The notes: a model not told the origin generated them from the letters alone. DNA of 20,004 bases from CAZSMK01 sp964608095 (GCA_964608095.1 CAZSMK010000064.1:1-20004); one strand, 5' to 3'. Shown: positions 5,863 to 14,472, counted from the first letter of the stretch. Numbers and translations: made by a program.

Positions 5863-8388
5863 TTATGATTGCTTGGGCAGCCTGGAGCCGAAGTGACTCA
5901 AATATGACCAGAGCATGTAATTCTCATAGGTTCTCATCGAGCCGAAATGCCGAGGTGATAATTGGCGTTCCCGCAGCATTTCTTTAATCACGCGCGTTCT
6001 TAACGCCCCGGTTGCTCGGGTATAGAATTCACGCACAACTATGAAAAAATTATCTTCAGCGATTTTTTTGACCGGAAGGTTGGTGGATTTAAAGTCAAAC
6101 GTGGTCTCCCAGAGGCGTAGATGCTGGAGCGGTTTGCCCTCCGAATGGATCAATACATCGAAGATGTTTTTAAAGGCGCCGCGGCCAGGCTCGCAATCGA
6201 TGCTCCCGCAGCTCAGAAAAATAACATCCTGCCAGGCACTACGAAGATGACCATGGGTATCTTCAATTTGCAACTCGACATAGTCGCTGTAAAACCATCC
6301 GGTTAGAATATCACGAGGTGGTGGAATTGTTGCACGCTCATCCTTTGCTACGGCAATGAGTTGTTGACCCTTTTCGCCGAGCTCCTCGAGGAGACGAAGG
6401 GTATCCCGATAGGGAACGTCATGGAGAACAATGCCTTTTCCATTGACGAACATACGTTCTGCGGTTGCGCGTGGCACGTTGTTATACTGCGCAATCGCCT
6501 CGCAAAGCAGACCGAAATGTATCTTCACTTTGAATGGAATAAGAATAAAGTAGCGTTGAGATTTCCAATCCATGTCTTTCGGGGGTGATACCGCTCGGCT
6601 TCTTTGTTTTCCCCCTTTACTATCTTTTCCTGCATACACGCCTCCCCGTTCCACTGCCTTCTCTTCGCCCCCATCATGGGTAGGACTATCTTTTACCGGA
6701 TGTTTCTCTTTTTGCGAAGAGTCAGCGATTGTTGGCTCTTCGGTTATGGGAGCAAAGGTTTTTCGCTTTGGATAAGTGTCATTGCGTGAAGAATCTTCTT
6801 CTGATTCATCATCTTCCCCGGGTGATTCGGTGGGATTAAGCACTGAGGGGATATTGAGGTCTTTGAATGAAGGGGCTTTTCCGAGCTCATCGAGCGATAC
6901 AAAATTCATATCCCCATACTCGGGTGAACTCTCCTCGGCTTTGACTTCCTCTTCCTCACCGAGTTCGTCATCGATCTCATAGTAGGAAGGCTGAACCGGC
7001 ATGTCCGTATCCAGGTATTCCGAGATTTTCTTATGCGTGCCCTCGTCATCTGTATCTTTTTCCGACGGAATCTCTCGTTCCTGTCGAGTAGGGACGTCTT
7101 TTTCTTCAGGTGAGATACCTTCGAGAGAAGAGAAGAAGGGGGAAGGTGTTTGACCGCTGCGAGATATATCTTCCGGCGTTCGGTCTCGCGGACTCGCTTG
7201 ATGCGGCGCTCCTCCCTTCTTTTGCGGCGTTTCTTGTCCTGAACCAACCGCTGGCTTTTGCTCTTCCCTTATCCTGTGCTCCATTACTTCCAACAAATGC
7301 GACGCCTCTTGATATTGTATTGGATTAAGCTCCGTTTGGAGGAATCGCGTCAGGTAATACCTGCCCTCTTCGAGTTTGCCGGGTATTTTGAGACATAGCC
7401 GTGCCGCTTCAAACATCGCCTTTTCGCTAATAGGTGCCTGAGGTGCGGTGTCGATGAGGCGCTCGAAGGCATGAAGGGCAAGTGAGGGTTTCTCCTGTTC
7501 CGCCAGGAGCACGCCCAGATCGAACTGGGGACCGGGTTCAAGCACAAGGTCAGGATATTGTGCCATGAGTTGGCTATACACCCCTTCCATTTTTTGGGCA
7601 TCGCCGAGGAAGATAAGGCGTTTGAGTTGTTCACGAGCGTCATCTATGGTCAATCCTTCGAACGGCTCTTTCTTTTTCTTCTTTGAGGTTTTTACTTTAC
7701 GCGTGTGGATGTCCTTAAGGCTTTCGACGGAGCCCTCCTCTTCGCCGACAAAGTGCTTAAAACCGTATAAGACGCCGGACGCCAGGGCGCCCACTATAAA
7801 GCCTCCTGCATGGGCGCCATAGGCGACATTGGAGAACGGTGACGCTATCCATAATTTGAATACATTCAAAATAAAATAAATGCCGAAAAGAATGAGCGCG
7901 GAACACGTGAAGGTACCCATCCAGAAAAAATACAACCAGTAAAAAATCTTGACGTTTACATAGGGATAAAGGATGGCAAAGGCGCCTATAATGCCGAATA
8001 TACAACCCGATGCGCCTATAATTAATGTCGGTTCTGATGAGGAGATAAAGAATAATTGAAACAGGTTGGCGAATACTCCGCTCAGGAGGTAAAGAACAAG
8101 AAATTTTATGCTGCCGTATTTATCTTCAACCACAGGTCCTACGATAAGGAGCATCCACATATTACCAAGTAAATGGAAAAATCCCCCATGCAGAAAAAGA
8201 GATGAAAATAGTGTGGGCACAGTAACGTCGGTTGAATTCAAGGCATAGGTGTTAAAAAATGAATTCAGATCGTAACCGAAACCAAGGGTCAACTGATAAA
8301 CGAAGATAACTACATTGATGAACACGATAGATAGAGTAACCACCGGTTTGCGGTATATCGTATGATCTGTTCCGTAGGGAATTAACAT
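5863..8388 (-). CDS. Rhomboid intramembrane serine protease fused to TPR-like, acidic linker and unknown C-terminal domain (841 aa)
   Basis: Residues 1-215 are a rhomboid protease with about six membrane segments: HGGFFHLLGN (67-76), catalytic serine in GASG (S127) and catalytic histidine in AHAGG (H193). It should cut membrane helices in the cytoplasmic membrane. Residues about 245-370 are helical and TPR-like (for example FDLGVLLAEQEKPSLALHAF). Residues about 380-600 are charged, low-complexity and probably disordered. Residues about 605-841 form a globular domain (ILIPFKVKIHFGLLCEAIAQ to the end) that I do not recognise; it contains VIFLSCGSID and GAFKNIFDVLI. Most bacterial rhomboids are 200-300 residues, so this is unusually long. 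The start fits the usual rhomboid N-terminus (MLIPYGTDHT...), but the SD is weak. The gene sits between pilT and the minor prepilins on the same strand, so cleavage or quality control of single-helix pilus proteins is conceivable but unproved. Confidence 0.85.
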   Translation of the reverse strand: MLIPYGTDHTIYRKPVVTLSIVFINVVIFVYQLTLGFGYDLNSFFNTYALNSTDVTVPTLFSSLFLHGGFFHLLGNMWMLLIVGPVVEDKYGSIKFLVLYLLSGVFANLFQLFFISSSEPTLIIGASGCIFGIIGAFAILYPYVNVKIFYWLYFFWMGTFTCSALILFGIYFILNVFKLWIASPFSNVAYGAHAGGFIVGALASGVLYGFKHFVGEEEGSVESLKDIHTRKVKTSKKKKKEPFEGLTIDDAREQLKRLIFLGDAQKMEGVYSQLMAQYPDLVLEPGPQFDLGVLLAEQEKPSLALHAFERLIDTAPQAPISEKAMFEAARLCLKIPGKLEEGRYYLTRFLQTELNPIQYQEASHLLEVMEHRIREEQKPAVGSGQETPQKKGGAPHQASPRDRTPEDISRSGQTPSPFFSSLEGISPEEKDVPTRQEREIPSEKDTDDEGTHKKISEYLDTDMPVQPSYYEIDDELGEEEEVKAEESSPEYGDMNFVSLDELGKAPSFKDLNIPSVLNPTESPGEDDESEEDSSRNDTYPKRKTFAPITEEPTIADSSQKEKHPVKDSPTHDGGEEKAVERGGVYAGKDSKGGKQRSRAVSPPKDMDWKSQRYFILIPFKVKIHFGLLCEAIAQYNNVPRATAERMFVNGKGIVLHDVPYRDTLRLLEELGEKGQQLIAVAKDERATIPPPRDILTGWFYSDYVELQIEDTHGHLRSAWQDVIFLSCGSIDCEPGRGAFKNIFDVLIHSEGKPLQHLRLWETTFDFKSTNLPVKKIAEDNFFIVVREFYTRATGALRTRVIKEMLRERQLSPRHFGSMRTYENYMLWSYLSHFGSRLPKQS

Positions 8389-8701
8389 GCTACAGCAACA
8401 TCACTCTTTTAGATGTAATCATTGCAACTATATGAAAGTAATCCAGAAAAATCAACGCAAAACATCAAAGGATTTAAACGATAAGAGCAGAGGAGGGGGT
8501 TATTCTTTAATCTACGCTTTTTGCAAATTTAATGTTGTGGCAGGTCGTTACAGTCCCTGCAGTTCTTTGTATCGTTGATGTCTTGGAGTCCCATCAGACC
8601 CTGCAGTCGTTTTTGTCCTTTATGTCTTTGCAGTGAGGTCGGCAGGGCAAGAGTGGAAGCCCCTTTCCCGCTAAAACGTGAAAACGAGGTCTGACCCCAT
8701 T
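8389..8701. other. Intergenic region (313 bp) between pilT and the rhomboid gene
   Basis: No gene is supported; the 63-codon plus-strand frame at 8387-8578 mirrors the rhomboid start and has no recognisable family. The region holds two 36-base imperfect direct repeats (8551-8586, 8595-8630) and a GGTCTGACCCC motif (minus strand GGGGTCAGACC) at about 8688-8698, next to the pilT stop. No clear terminator with a T-run follows pilT, so pilT and the rhomboid gene could be cotranscribed. Confidence 0.5.
8551..8630. repeat. Two 36-bp imperfect direct repeats
   Basis: Copies at 8551-8586 and 8595-8630 start CAG(T/A)CCCTGCAGT and end with ATGTCTT(G/T)G. I count 28 of 36 matching positions, with a 44-bp period. 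The unit is rich in GTCC and CTGCAG words and sits between genes. Confidence 0.6.
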
Positions 8702-9763
8702 TTAGGTTTGGGGTCCGTATTTTGCCGCGAAGCCTTTTTGATCCCAGGAGGTGGCAAGCGCGGCTTCGTAACTTATCAATCCCTGGCGGAACAGATGCCC
8801 GAGCGAATTGTTCATGGTATTCATTCCCTCTTCGAGGCCGGTTTGAATGGCTGACGAAATTTGCGGAACTTTCCCTTCACGTATGAGATTCTTGATGCCG
8901 CTTGTCGCAATAAGCACTTCGTGTGCAGCGATTCGCCCTCGTTTGCCTCGAAGGGGGACGAGCCGTTGTGAGATGATGCCTTCAAGTGAGACGGAGAGTT
9001 GTGCGCGAATTTGCGGTTGCTGATAAGGAGGGAACGAATCGATGATCCGGTTGATAGTTTGTGCGGCGTTGGCAGTATGCAGGGTGGAGAAGGTCAAATG
9101 TCCTGTCTCAGCAAGCGTAATCGCGGCGTGCATGGTCTCGAGGTCGCGCATCTCGCCGATCATGACTACGTCGGGGTCCTGGCGCAAGGAATGGCGAAGC
9201 GCCGCGGGAAACGAGAGCGTATCGGCGCTCACTTCTCGCTGGCTGATGGTCGCCAGATTATCTTCAAACACATACTCGATCGGGTCCTCGATTGTGAGTA
9301 TATGGCAACGCCGATGATTGTTGATAAAATTAATCATTGCCGCGAGCGTAGTAGATTTCCCGCAGCCGCTCGGTCCGGTTACCAGTATCAATCCCCGATT
9401 CAGGTTTACGAAATTAAAGCAGGGTTTGGGAAGGTTGATCTCTTCCATGGTGGGGATATAATCGGGGAAAATGCGTACGGCTGCAGAAAATTCACTCCTC
9501 TGCATAAATAAATTCACCCTGACACGGCATATCTCAGGGAAGGTGTGGGAAAAATCCAATTCGCAGGTCTCTTCGAAAATTTTGACTTTTTCCTTTTTGA
9601 GGAGACTGTAAAAGAAGTTGCGCAGGTCCTCTTCCCGGGGTATATAATTCTGAATATCGTAGAGTTGACCGTCGATACGCACTCGAGGGAGTCGACCTGC
9701 ACGGAGATGTAAATCCGAGGCTTTTTCATCAACGGCTTTGCGCAGTAATTTCTTTATAGGCAT
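8702..9763 (-). CDS. pilT: Type IV pilus retraction ATPase PilT
   Basis: Hexameric cytoplasmic ATPase that depolymerises type IV pili for twitching or DNA uptake. Order of motifs: N-terminal PAS-like domain (ASDLHLRAGRLPRVRIDG), Walker A GPSGCGKST (130-138; the usual PilT form is GPTGSGKST), Asp box (LTIEDPIEY), Walker B region (QDPDVVMIGEMRD), His box (LTFSTLHTA), and the PilT-typical late motif IKNLIREGKVPQISSAIQTG. Length 353 is normal. The NLIREGK motif favours PilT over the extension ATPase PilB, which is much longer. A PilU paralogue cannot be fully excluded. ATG at 9763 has only a weak AGATGAG-like SD. It is the most upstream pilus gene in this minus-strand run; pilB, pilC and the major pilin are not in the window. 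Confidence 0.92.
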   Translation of the reverse strand: MPIKKLLRKAVDEKASDLHLRAGRLPRVRIDGQLYDIQNYIPREEDLRNFFYSLLKKEKVKIFEETCELDFSHTFPEICRVRVNLFMQRSEFSAAVRIFPDYIPTMEEINLPKPCFNFVNLNRGLILVTGPSGCGKSTTLAAMINFINNHRRCHILTIEDPIEYVFEDNLATISQREVSADTLSFPAALRHSLRQDPDVVMIGEMRDLETMHAAITLAETGHLTFSTLHTANAAQTINRIIDSFPPYQQPQIRAQLSVSLEGIISQRLVPLRGKRGRIAAHEVLIATSGIKNLIREGKVPQISSAIQTGLEEGMNTMNNSLGHLFRQGLISYEAALATSWDQKGFAAKYGPQT

Positions 9764-9774
9764 AACTATTTATC
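9764..9774. repeat. Direct repeat AACTATTTATC upstream of pilT (first copy)
   Basis: AACTATTTATC directly abuts the pilT start codon and recurs about 37 bases further upstream (near 9800-9811). It may be a regulatory repeat or chance in an AT-rich 109-bp gap. Confidence 0.3.
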
Positions 9775-9872
9775 TCATCTTCGAAAATTTGGGTTACTAT
9801 GAACTATTTATCATAAAAAAACAATACTATTTTGGTGTAGTTGTCGAAGGGACAGAAGCAGCAACGTTGTTA

Positions 9873-12269
9873 TTATACCCATCCCTTCTTGCGCATCTCG
9901 CGTATCATGGCATTATAGGTAAGCACACTGTCCTCGCTTCCATCGAGGCTGACGAACATTTCAACGAGGTCCATCAATTCAGGTGCGGCAGGCTTTATTC
10001 CGTATTCATTTCTTACGTCAATAATTATGCTGTTGAGTCCATACCTCTGGGCGACTGCAATAAAGGCACGGTTGTGTCCTATCCTTCTCTTTTTTATGTC
10101 GTGCGTCCAGTTGGAGACGCCAAGAACCGAGTTGACGCCTTTCATCTCAGGATCGGTCATGATATGTCTGATAGCGTGGAATGAGTTATGGGTATGTGAA
10201 GGTTTCGGCATTCCCATCTCGTCAATGGGACTATCGAAGGAGATGCCGAGAGTTACGGTGTCGAAGAAAATCTGTTGCGGTTGAAAACCGCAGGAGAGGG
10301 CTTGCTTAAAAATAGTCCGTGCCGCCTCGTACATCTCCTCTGCCGATTTAAGTACTCCTTGTGTTCCTGTGAGCAGACCGATGATGTTGAAATCATAGGA
10401 GCGGCGCATCGAGAGAATCGGTTGCATTCTCTCCAATTCGGCGTAATTAATCGAGTTGAGCAGTGGCGCCGGTAACGACGCGTCATCCTTATACCATTCC
10501 TCGAGCCCTGCTTTAAGCACCTCCGGGTTTGAACTATCGATGCACACTGGTATTCCTTTACCGTGTTGTTTTACTAATTGAACAAAATGGCGCATCATTG
10601 AAGGAGTATTTCCACCGAGTGCATCGATGTTGACATCAATAAAGGAAGGGCGACAGGAGGCTTGACTGCCGATAAGGTCGATTACGGCATTCAAGCCGCG
10701 GTTATGATGTTTAAATCCTTCCTCGCCCAATTCTTTAAGGTAAAAGATCGAGGGCGCTACAGAAGGAATAGAGGCATGAACCATCTCGGCAATCTGTTTC
10801 AAGCCGCTGCGTTCTTCAAGTGACTCGTGCATGGCATGATCCCTCCCGAAAAAGTAATTTAAGATAGAAGAGGTTCCATCGAGTGCGATATCGCGGGAGC
10901 CAAAGATAGTACGTCTTAACTCCGAAAGGTCTTTTTTTAGAAGAGCCCTGTAGAGAATCAATTCCGCGGCACAGGGACGTTTGGGGTCATTACCGCAAAA
11001 GCCTTCTACAGTAGCGTCGCCACAGGGCGGGTTGGGCAATCCTTTGTTACATCCTCCCACGGTACACACAAAATAGTTTTCCGGCAGGTAACAATCACCG
11101 CATTGCCTGCAATCGAATATAGCGCCCTTGATTAAATGTTCCATACCGAAGAAGAGCCGGTAAAGGAGCCCATAATTCCGCTGAAAAGAACGTTCCACCG
11201 GTGAGAGGAGCCATTTCGATACATTGAAGAGTTTACCCTGTTTTTCGAACGCCAGTTTATGGAGAAGGTTCATTCCGCGTGGCGATTTGGTGAGGCGTGT
11301 GCTTGGGGTGAATGGCGGCGGGAAACTAATGTTACGTTTAAAGTCTCTCCAGTTTTTTATCTCCAGCGCGGCATCAACAATGTGTGTGATCTGGTCAACG
11401 GTCGTTACATTGCTGATATCTACCCCGGCGTAGCCAAGAGATTTGAACATGGCGACCTGTTGAGCCGCGCGGTTCAGCATATCGTCCGGCTTTTCATCCT
11501 TCAATTTCTCGAGAAACTCGTCGGTCAATACACATCCCGGCAAATCTTTGGTGATATATGCCGTAGGGTAGTCCAGCGCCATGACATTTCCAATGATGGG
11601 CACATCAAGGGCGTTTCTTTTGCGGGCAAGCTCTTCGCTTTTATCCGTGTCCCAGCCCGCCTGGCTTATGAGGAAACGTGCGCCGCAACGCACTTTCTTT
11701 TCAGCCTTGATGTATTGCATAATGAGTGATGGTTCGGAATACTTGAATGGCGAGATTGCGGCTCCTGCTACAAGCTGTGGGACTTTTCTCAGCTCTTCAG
11801 GAGAGTGTGCACGCTGGGCTATGCGGGCGTTTATCTTATTTATAAGGAGCAACAGACCAAGGGAGTCGATCTGAAAGACTCCCTTCGCCTCGCGCGGTTT
11901 GTCGCCGGTCAAAGCAAGCGCCGTTTCTATCCCCAGATCGAGAAGCGCGTTTATCTCCACCTCGAGAGAATCCACATTATAGTCTTTGCATGTGATATGG
12001 GGGACAATCTCAATGCTGAAAGGGAACCCGTTATCGCGTAAAATTTTCACTGCTTGAACAATATCATAGGAGAGCCGCCCTGCGGGATTCTGAGTCAACA
12101 TGACTGCTGAGAACTCAACGCCCTTTGTACGGTACTCATCTTGCCTGGATGCGATGTCCATGGCTATCCCGCATATATTCTCGAGATCCTTCAGGTTTCG
12201 CGGCGTGAACTCGAGCAATATGTTGAACAGTCGCGAATGAAGGTTTTTTATTAATACATGGGTACCCAT
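9873..12269 (-). CDS. MetF-MetV-pterin methyltransferase-like fusion (798 aa)
   Basis: Three parts. Residues 1-310: methylenetetrahydrofolate reductase fold (LLEFTPR with the family glutamate at E20, ALALTGDKP, VAGAAISPFK, IGNVMAL), which reduces methylene- to methyl-tetrahydrofolate. Residues about 365-450: cysteine-rich MetV/MTHFR C-terminal domain with C387, C390, C393, C402, C407, C416, C425 and C433, a zinc or iron-sulfur site. Residues about 490-798: pterin-binding TIM barrel like AcsE/MetH, with IDVNIDALGG, D578 (CIDSS), N605 (LNSI), D670 (FFDT) and N720 (LGVSN) at the places where AcsE-type methyltransferases bind and activate methyl-tetrahydrofolate. So it may both make and pass on the methyl group, presumably to a corrinoid protein not seen here. 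I chose ATG at 12269: CTGGAG lies 8 bases upstream and family similarity begins right there, though the frame is open to 12506. It is divergent from fhs. Confidence 0.88.
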   Translation of the reverse strand: MGTHVLIKNLHSRLFNILLEFTPRNLKDLENICGIAMDIASRQDEYRTKGVEFSAVMLTQNPAGRLSYDIVQAVKILRDNGFPFSIEIVPHITCKDYNVDSLEVEINALLDLGIETALALTGDKPREAKGVFQIDSLGLLLLINKINARIAQRAHSPEELRKVPQLVAGAAISPFKYSEPSLIMQYIKAEKKVRCGARFLISQAGWDTDKSEELARKRNALDVPIIGNVMALDYPTAYITKDLPGCVLTDEFLEKLKDEKPDDMLNRAAQQVAMFKSLGYAGVDISNVTTVDQITHIVDAALEIKNWRDFKRNISFPPPFTPSTRLTKSPRGMNLLHKLAFEKQGKLFNVSKWLLSPVERSFQRNYGLLYRLFFGMEHLIKGAIFDCRQCGDCYLPENYFVCTVGGCNKGLPNPPCGDATVEGFCGNDPKRPCAAELILYRALLKKDLSELRRTIFGSRDIALDGTSSILNYFFGRDHAMHESLEERSGLKQIAEMVHASIPSVAPSIFYLKELGEEGFKHHNRGLNAVIDLIGSQASCRPSFIDVNIDALGGNTPSMMRHFVQLVKQHGKGIPVCIDSSNPEVLKAGLEEWYKDDASLPAPLLNSINYAELERMQPILSMRRSYDFNIIGLLTGTQGVLKSAEEMYEAARTIFKQALSCGFQPQQIFFDTVTLGISFDSPIDEMGMPKPSHTHNSFHAIRHIMTDPEMKGVNSVLGVSNWTHDIKKRRIGHNRAFIAVAQRYGLNSIIIDVRNEYGIKPAAPELMDLVEMFVSLDGSEDSVLTYNAMIREMRKKGWV

Positions 12270-12327
12270 TCCGTATTCTCCAGATTTTATCATCTCCTTT
12301 TTGTACTTGGCGGAAATGAGAAAAACA

Positions 12328-12356
12328 AGATTAAGGGGACGGAGAGCGACTTTCAA
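12328..12356 (-). promoter_or_regulatory. Weak candidate promoter for the folate fusion gene
   Basis: On the minus strand TTGAAA (12356-12351) is followed, after exactly 17 bases, by TAATCT (12333-12328), about 55 bases before the chosen start. The -35 is good and the -10 is poor. Confidence 0.22.
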
Positions 12357-12586
12357 GTTCAAAATAAGTAAGGGGCGGTGTCGCACCTTTGTCCATGCCC
12401 GGGCAATCGGCGAAATATGGGTAGCCTGCTTTGTCGCTACCGTATTTATAGGTCGTATCCGCCCTCTCCATTCCGACTGCGATGGTTTAGTTTTCAGAAC
12501 ATGCACGCTCGCTGTTAGCGCGCAACATTTTTATTAAGCAGGCTCATATCTGAAAAGCCGGGGCACATGTTCTATATTTTTTATCC

Positions 12587-12615
12587 TTGATTTTATTAAG
12601 AATAATCACCATAAA
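12587..12615 (+). promoter_or_regulatory. Candidate promoter for fhs
   Basis: TTGATT (12587-12592), a 17-base spacer, and CATAAA (12610-12615) in AT-rich DNA, about 90 bases before the fhs start. A partial consensus match only. Confidence 0.3.
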
Positions 12616-12704
12616 AACATAGTGTATTTTTTTAGATTATTAAAAAACCTGCGATTCAGGCAACGGGCGCAGACTTGCGTTAGTTTGATAAGGAGATATT
12701 ATAG

Positions 12705-14396
12705 ATGAAGACAGACCTTGAAATATCCCACGAGGCGAAATTGAAAAACATAATTGACCTGGGAAAAGAGTTTGGGTTCAGCGAGCAACATCTTGAACCC
12801 TATGGAAAATACAAGGCGAAAATATTGCTCGACTCATTGAATACATCGATTGACCGAAAGGGAAAATATGTTGTCGTAAGCGCCATCACGCCAACGCCGC
12901 TTGGTGAAGGAAAGACCGTTACCACCATCGGTCTGAGCATGGCGCTGAATAAAATAGGGAAACACTCGACCGCGGCGGTAAGGCAGCCAAGCATGGGCCC
13001 AGTGTTCGGCATAAAGGGAGGCGCGGCAGGAGGCGGATACGCACAGGTGGTACCCATGGATGAGTTCAATCTTCATCTTACCGGTGATAATCATGCAGTC
13101 AGTATCGCTCACAATCTTCTATCAGCCTTTATCGATAATCATCTCTACCATGGTAATCAGCTCAATATCGACCAATTCAGCATAACGTGGCCACGGGTGG
13201 TTGATATCTCCGATAGGGCGTTGAGAAATATCATAATAGGTTTGGGGAAGCGCACGGATGGAATTCCGCGCCAGAGCAGTTTCGATATTGCGGTTGCTTC
13301 GGAAGTCATGGTCATACTCGCGCTGGCAAAGGATATATTCGATTTACGGAAACGATGTGGCAACATTGTTATCGGCTCGACCCGCGACGGGAATCCTGTT
13401 ACCGCCGAAGACCTGAAATGCGCCGGCGCTATGACCGTCGTGCTCAAGGACGCTATCAAGCCGACCCTCATGCAGACGCTCGATAATACCGCCTGCCTGA
13501 TTCATGCCGGTCCCTTCGGTAACATCGCCCATGGGAATTCTTCTATTATTGCCGATTATGTAGGGTTGAAATATTTCGATTATGTGGTCACAGAGGCGGG
13601 GGGTGGGGCGGGGGTGGGGGGCGGGAAAAAAGTCAATATCAAATGCCGCACCAGTGGACTAAAACCGGATGCGTGTGTGCTGGTGTGCTCGGTCAGGGCG
13701 TTGAAGATGCATAGCGGCAAATATCGAGTCATCCCCGGCAGGCAACTTCCCCAGGAGCTTGTCGAGGAAAACCTCGTCGCTTTGGTTCAGGGGCTTCCAA
13801 ACCTCGCTAAGCAGATCGAAAACGTGAAAATCTATGGAATTCCTGTAGTGGTCGCCATTAACCGGTTTCCGACCGATACCGATGGCGAGATTGAACTCGT
13901 TAAAAAAGAGGCGATGCAGTACGGGGTTTCGGATGTCGTGGTAAGCGAAGTATTCAGCAAAGGCGCGGAAGGTGGTGTCGAACTTGCCGAAGCAGTGGTG
14001 AAAGCCGCGGAGACTGACTATGATTTCAGGTTTTTCTATCCACTCGAGTGTTCAATAGCCGATAAAATTCGTCTCATTGCTACAAAAGTGTATGGTGCAT
14101 CCGGAGTGGAAATCCTGCCGCAGGCAAAGAAAGATATTGAATGCTTTGAACAGTGGGGATTCGGCAATCTCCCTGTGTGTATGGCTAAAACACACCTTTC
14201 TATATCGCACGACAAAAATCTTAAAGGAAGACCTGAAGACTTCGAGGTTCCGGTGCGTGAGATCAGGCTTTCCAGCGGAGCGGGGTTTGTGTATGCGCTT
14301 TGCGGTGATATGATGACCATGCCGGGACTGCCTTCATCGCCCGGCGGTGCGCGGGTCGATATCAACGAGAAGGGAGAGATTGTCGGATTGTTTTGA
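12705..14396 (+). CDS. fhs: Formate-tetrahydrofolate ligase (563 aa)
   Basis: ATP-dependent joining of formate to tetrahydrofolate, giving 10-formyl-THF; the entry step of the folate methyl branch and a supplier of one-carbon units. P-loop TPLGEGKT (64-71), RQPSMGPVFGIKGGAAGGGY, NLHLTGDNHAV and the C-terminal MPGLPSSPGGARVDI are all typical. Length is normal for the bacterial family. ATG at 12705 has AAGGAG (12690-12695), 9 bases upstream. Oddity: residues about 299-310, where the family normally reads GFGADLGAEKFF or close to it, read GGGAGVGGGKKV, encoded by an almost pure G run (13598-13625) followed by six A. The flanking residues (VTEAG before, NIKC after) are normal and the frame is kept. 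Either this is sequence error or the loop is really changed; activity is uncertain if real. The divergent neighbour works in the same pathway. Confidence 0.95.
   Translation: MKTDLEISHEAKLKNIIDLGKEFGFSEQHLEPYGKYKAKILLDSLNTSIDRKGKYVVVSAITPTPLGEGKTVTTIGLSMALNKIGKHSTAAVRQPSMGPVFGIKGGAAGGGYAQVVPMDEFNLHLTGDNHAVSIAHNLLSAFIDNHLYHGNQLNIDQFSITWPRVVDISDRALRNIIIGLGKRTDGIPRQSSFDIAVASEVMVILALAKDIFDLRKRCGNIVIGSTRDGNPVTAEDLKCAGAMTVVLKDAIKPTLMQTLDNTACLIHAGPFGNIAHGNSSIIADYVGLKYFDYVVTEAGGGAGVGGGKKVNIKCRTSGLKPDACVLVCSVRALKMHSGKYRVIPGRQLPQELVEENLVALVQGLPNLAKQIENVKIYGIPVVVAINRFPTDTDGEIELVKKEAMQYGVSDVVVSEVFSKGAEGGVELAEAVVKAAETDYDFRFFYPLECSIADKIRLIATKVYGASGVEILPQAKKDIECFEQWGFGNLPVCMAKTHLSISHDKNLKGRPEDFEVPVREIRLSSGAGFVYALCGDMMTMPGLPSSPGGARVDINEKGEIVGLF
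13598..13625 (+). repeat. G-run with quadruplex potential inside fhs
   Basis: Runs of 6, 4, 5, 6 and 3 G separated by single T, C, T and C, followed by A6. Five G-tracts with one-base loops is a near-ideal G-quadruplex pattern. It replaces a conserved coding segment, so a sequencing or assembly error must also be considered. Confidence 0.85.
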
Positions 14397-14472
14397 ACGG
14401 CTTATCGTAGAACCGAAAATCCGTGGTTCAACGCAATAAGGGACTTGTTTTCCGGCTCAAAAAAAGAAAAAC

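Larger units (their letters stand above)
12270..12704. other. Divergent intergenic region (435 bp) between the folate fusion gene and fhs
   Basis: It should hold promoters for both genes. The fusion-gene frame stays open back to 12506, but that 79-residue stretch is basic, unlike any reductase N-terminus, and lacks a good SD. The fhs side is AT-rich (12560-12650), with a small CCTG/CAGG stem near 12648-12660. I looked for a tetrahydrofolate riboswitch and saw no convincing one. Confidence 0.5.

Noticed and set aside
6572..7822. Several plus-strand frames of 60-85 codons opposite the rhomboid gene
   Set aside because: They are antisense shadows of its low-complexity linker, rich in serine because of Glu/Asp codons on the other strand.
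8999..9511. 170-codon plus-strand frame opposite pilT
   Set aside because: It overlaps the conserved ATPase core on the other strand; a composition shadow.
12270..12506. N-terminal extension of 79 residues on the folate fusion protein
   Set aside because: Basic sequence unlike any reductase start and no good SD at 12506; a good SD and the family N-terminus coincide at 12269.
12270..12704. Tetrahydrofolate or other riboswitch ahead of the folate genes
   Set aside because: No matching conserved core or stem arrangement was found by eye; a covariance-model search would settle it.
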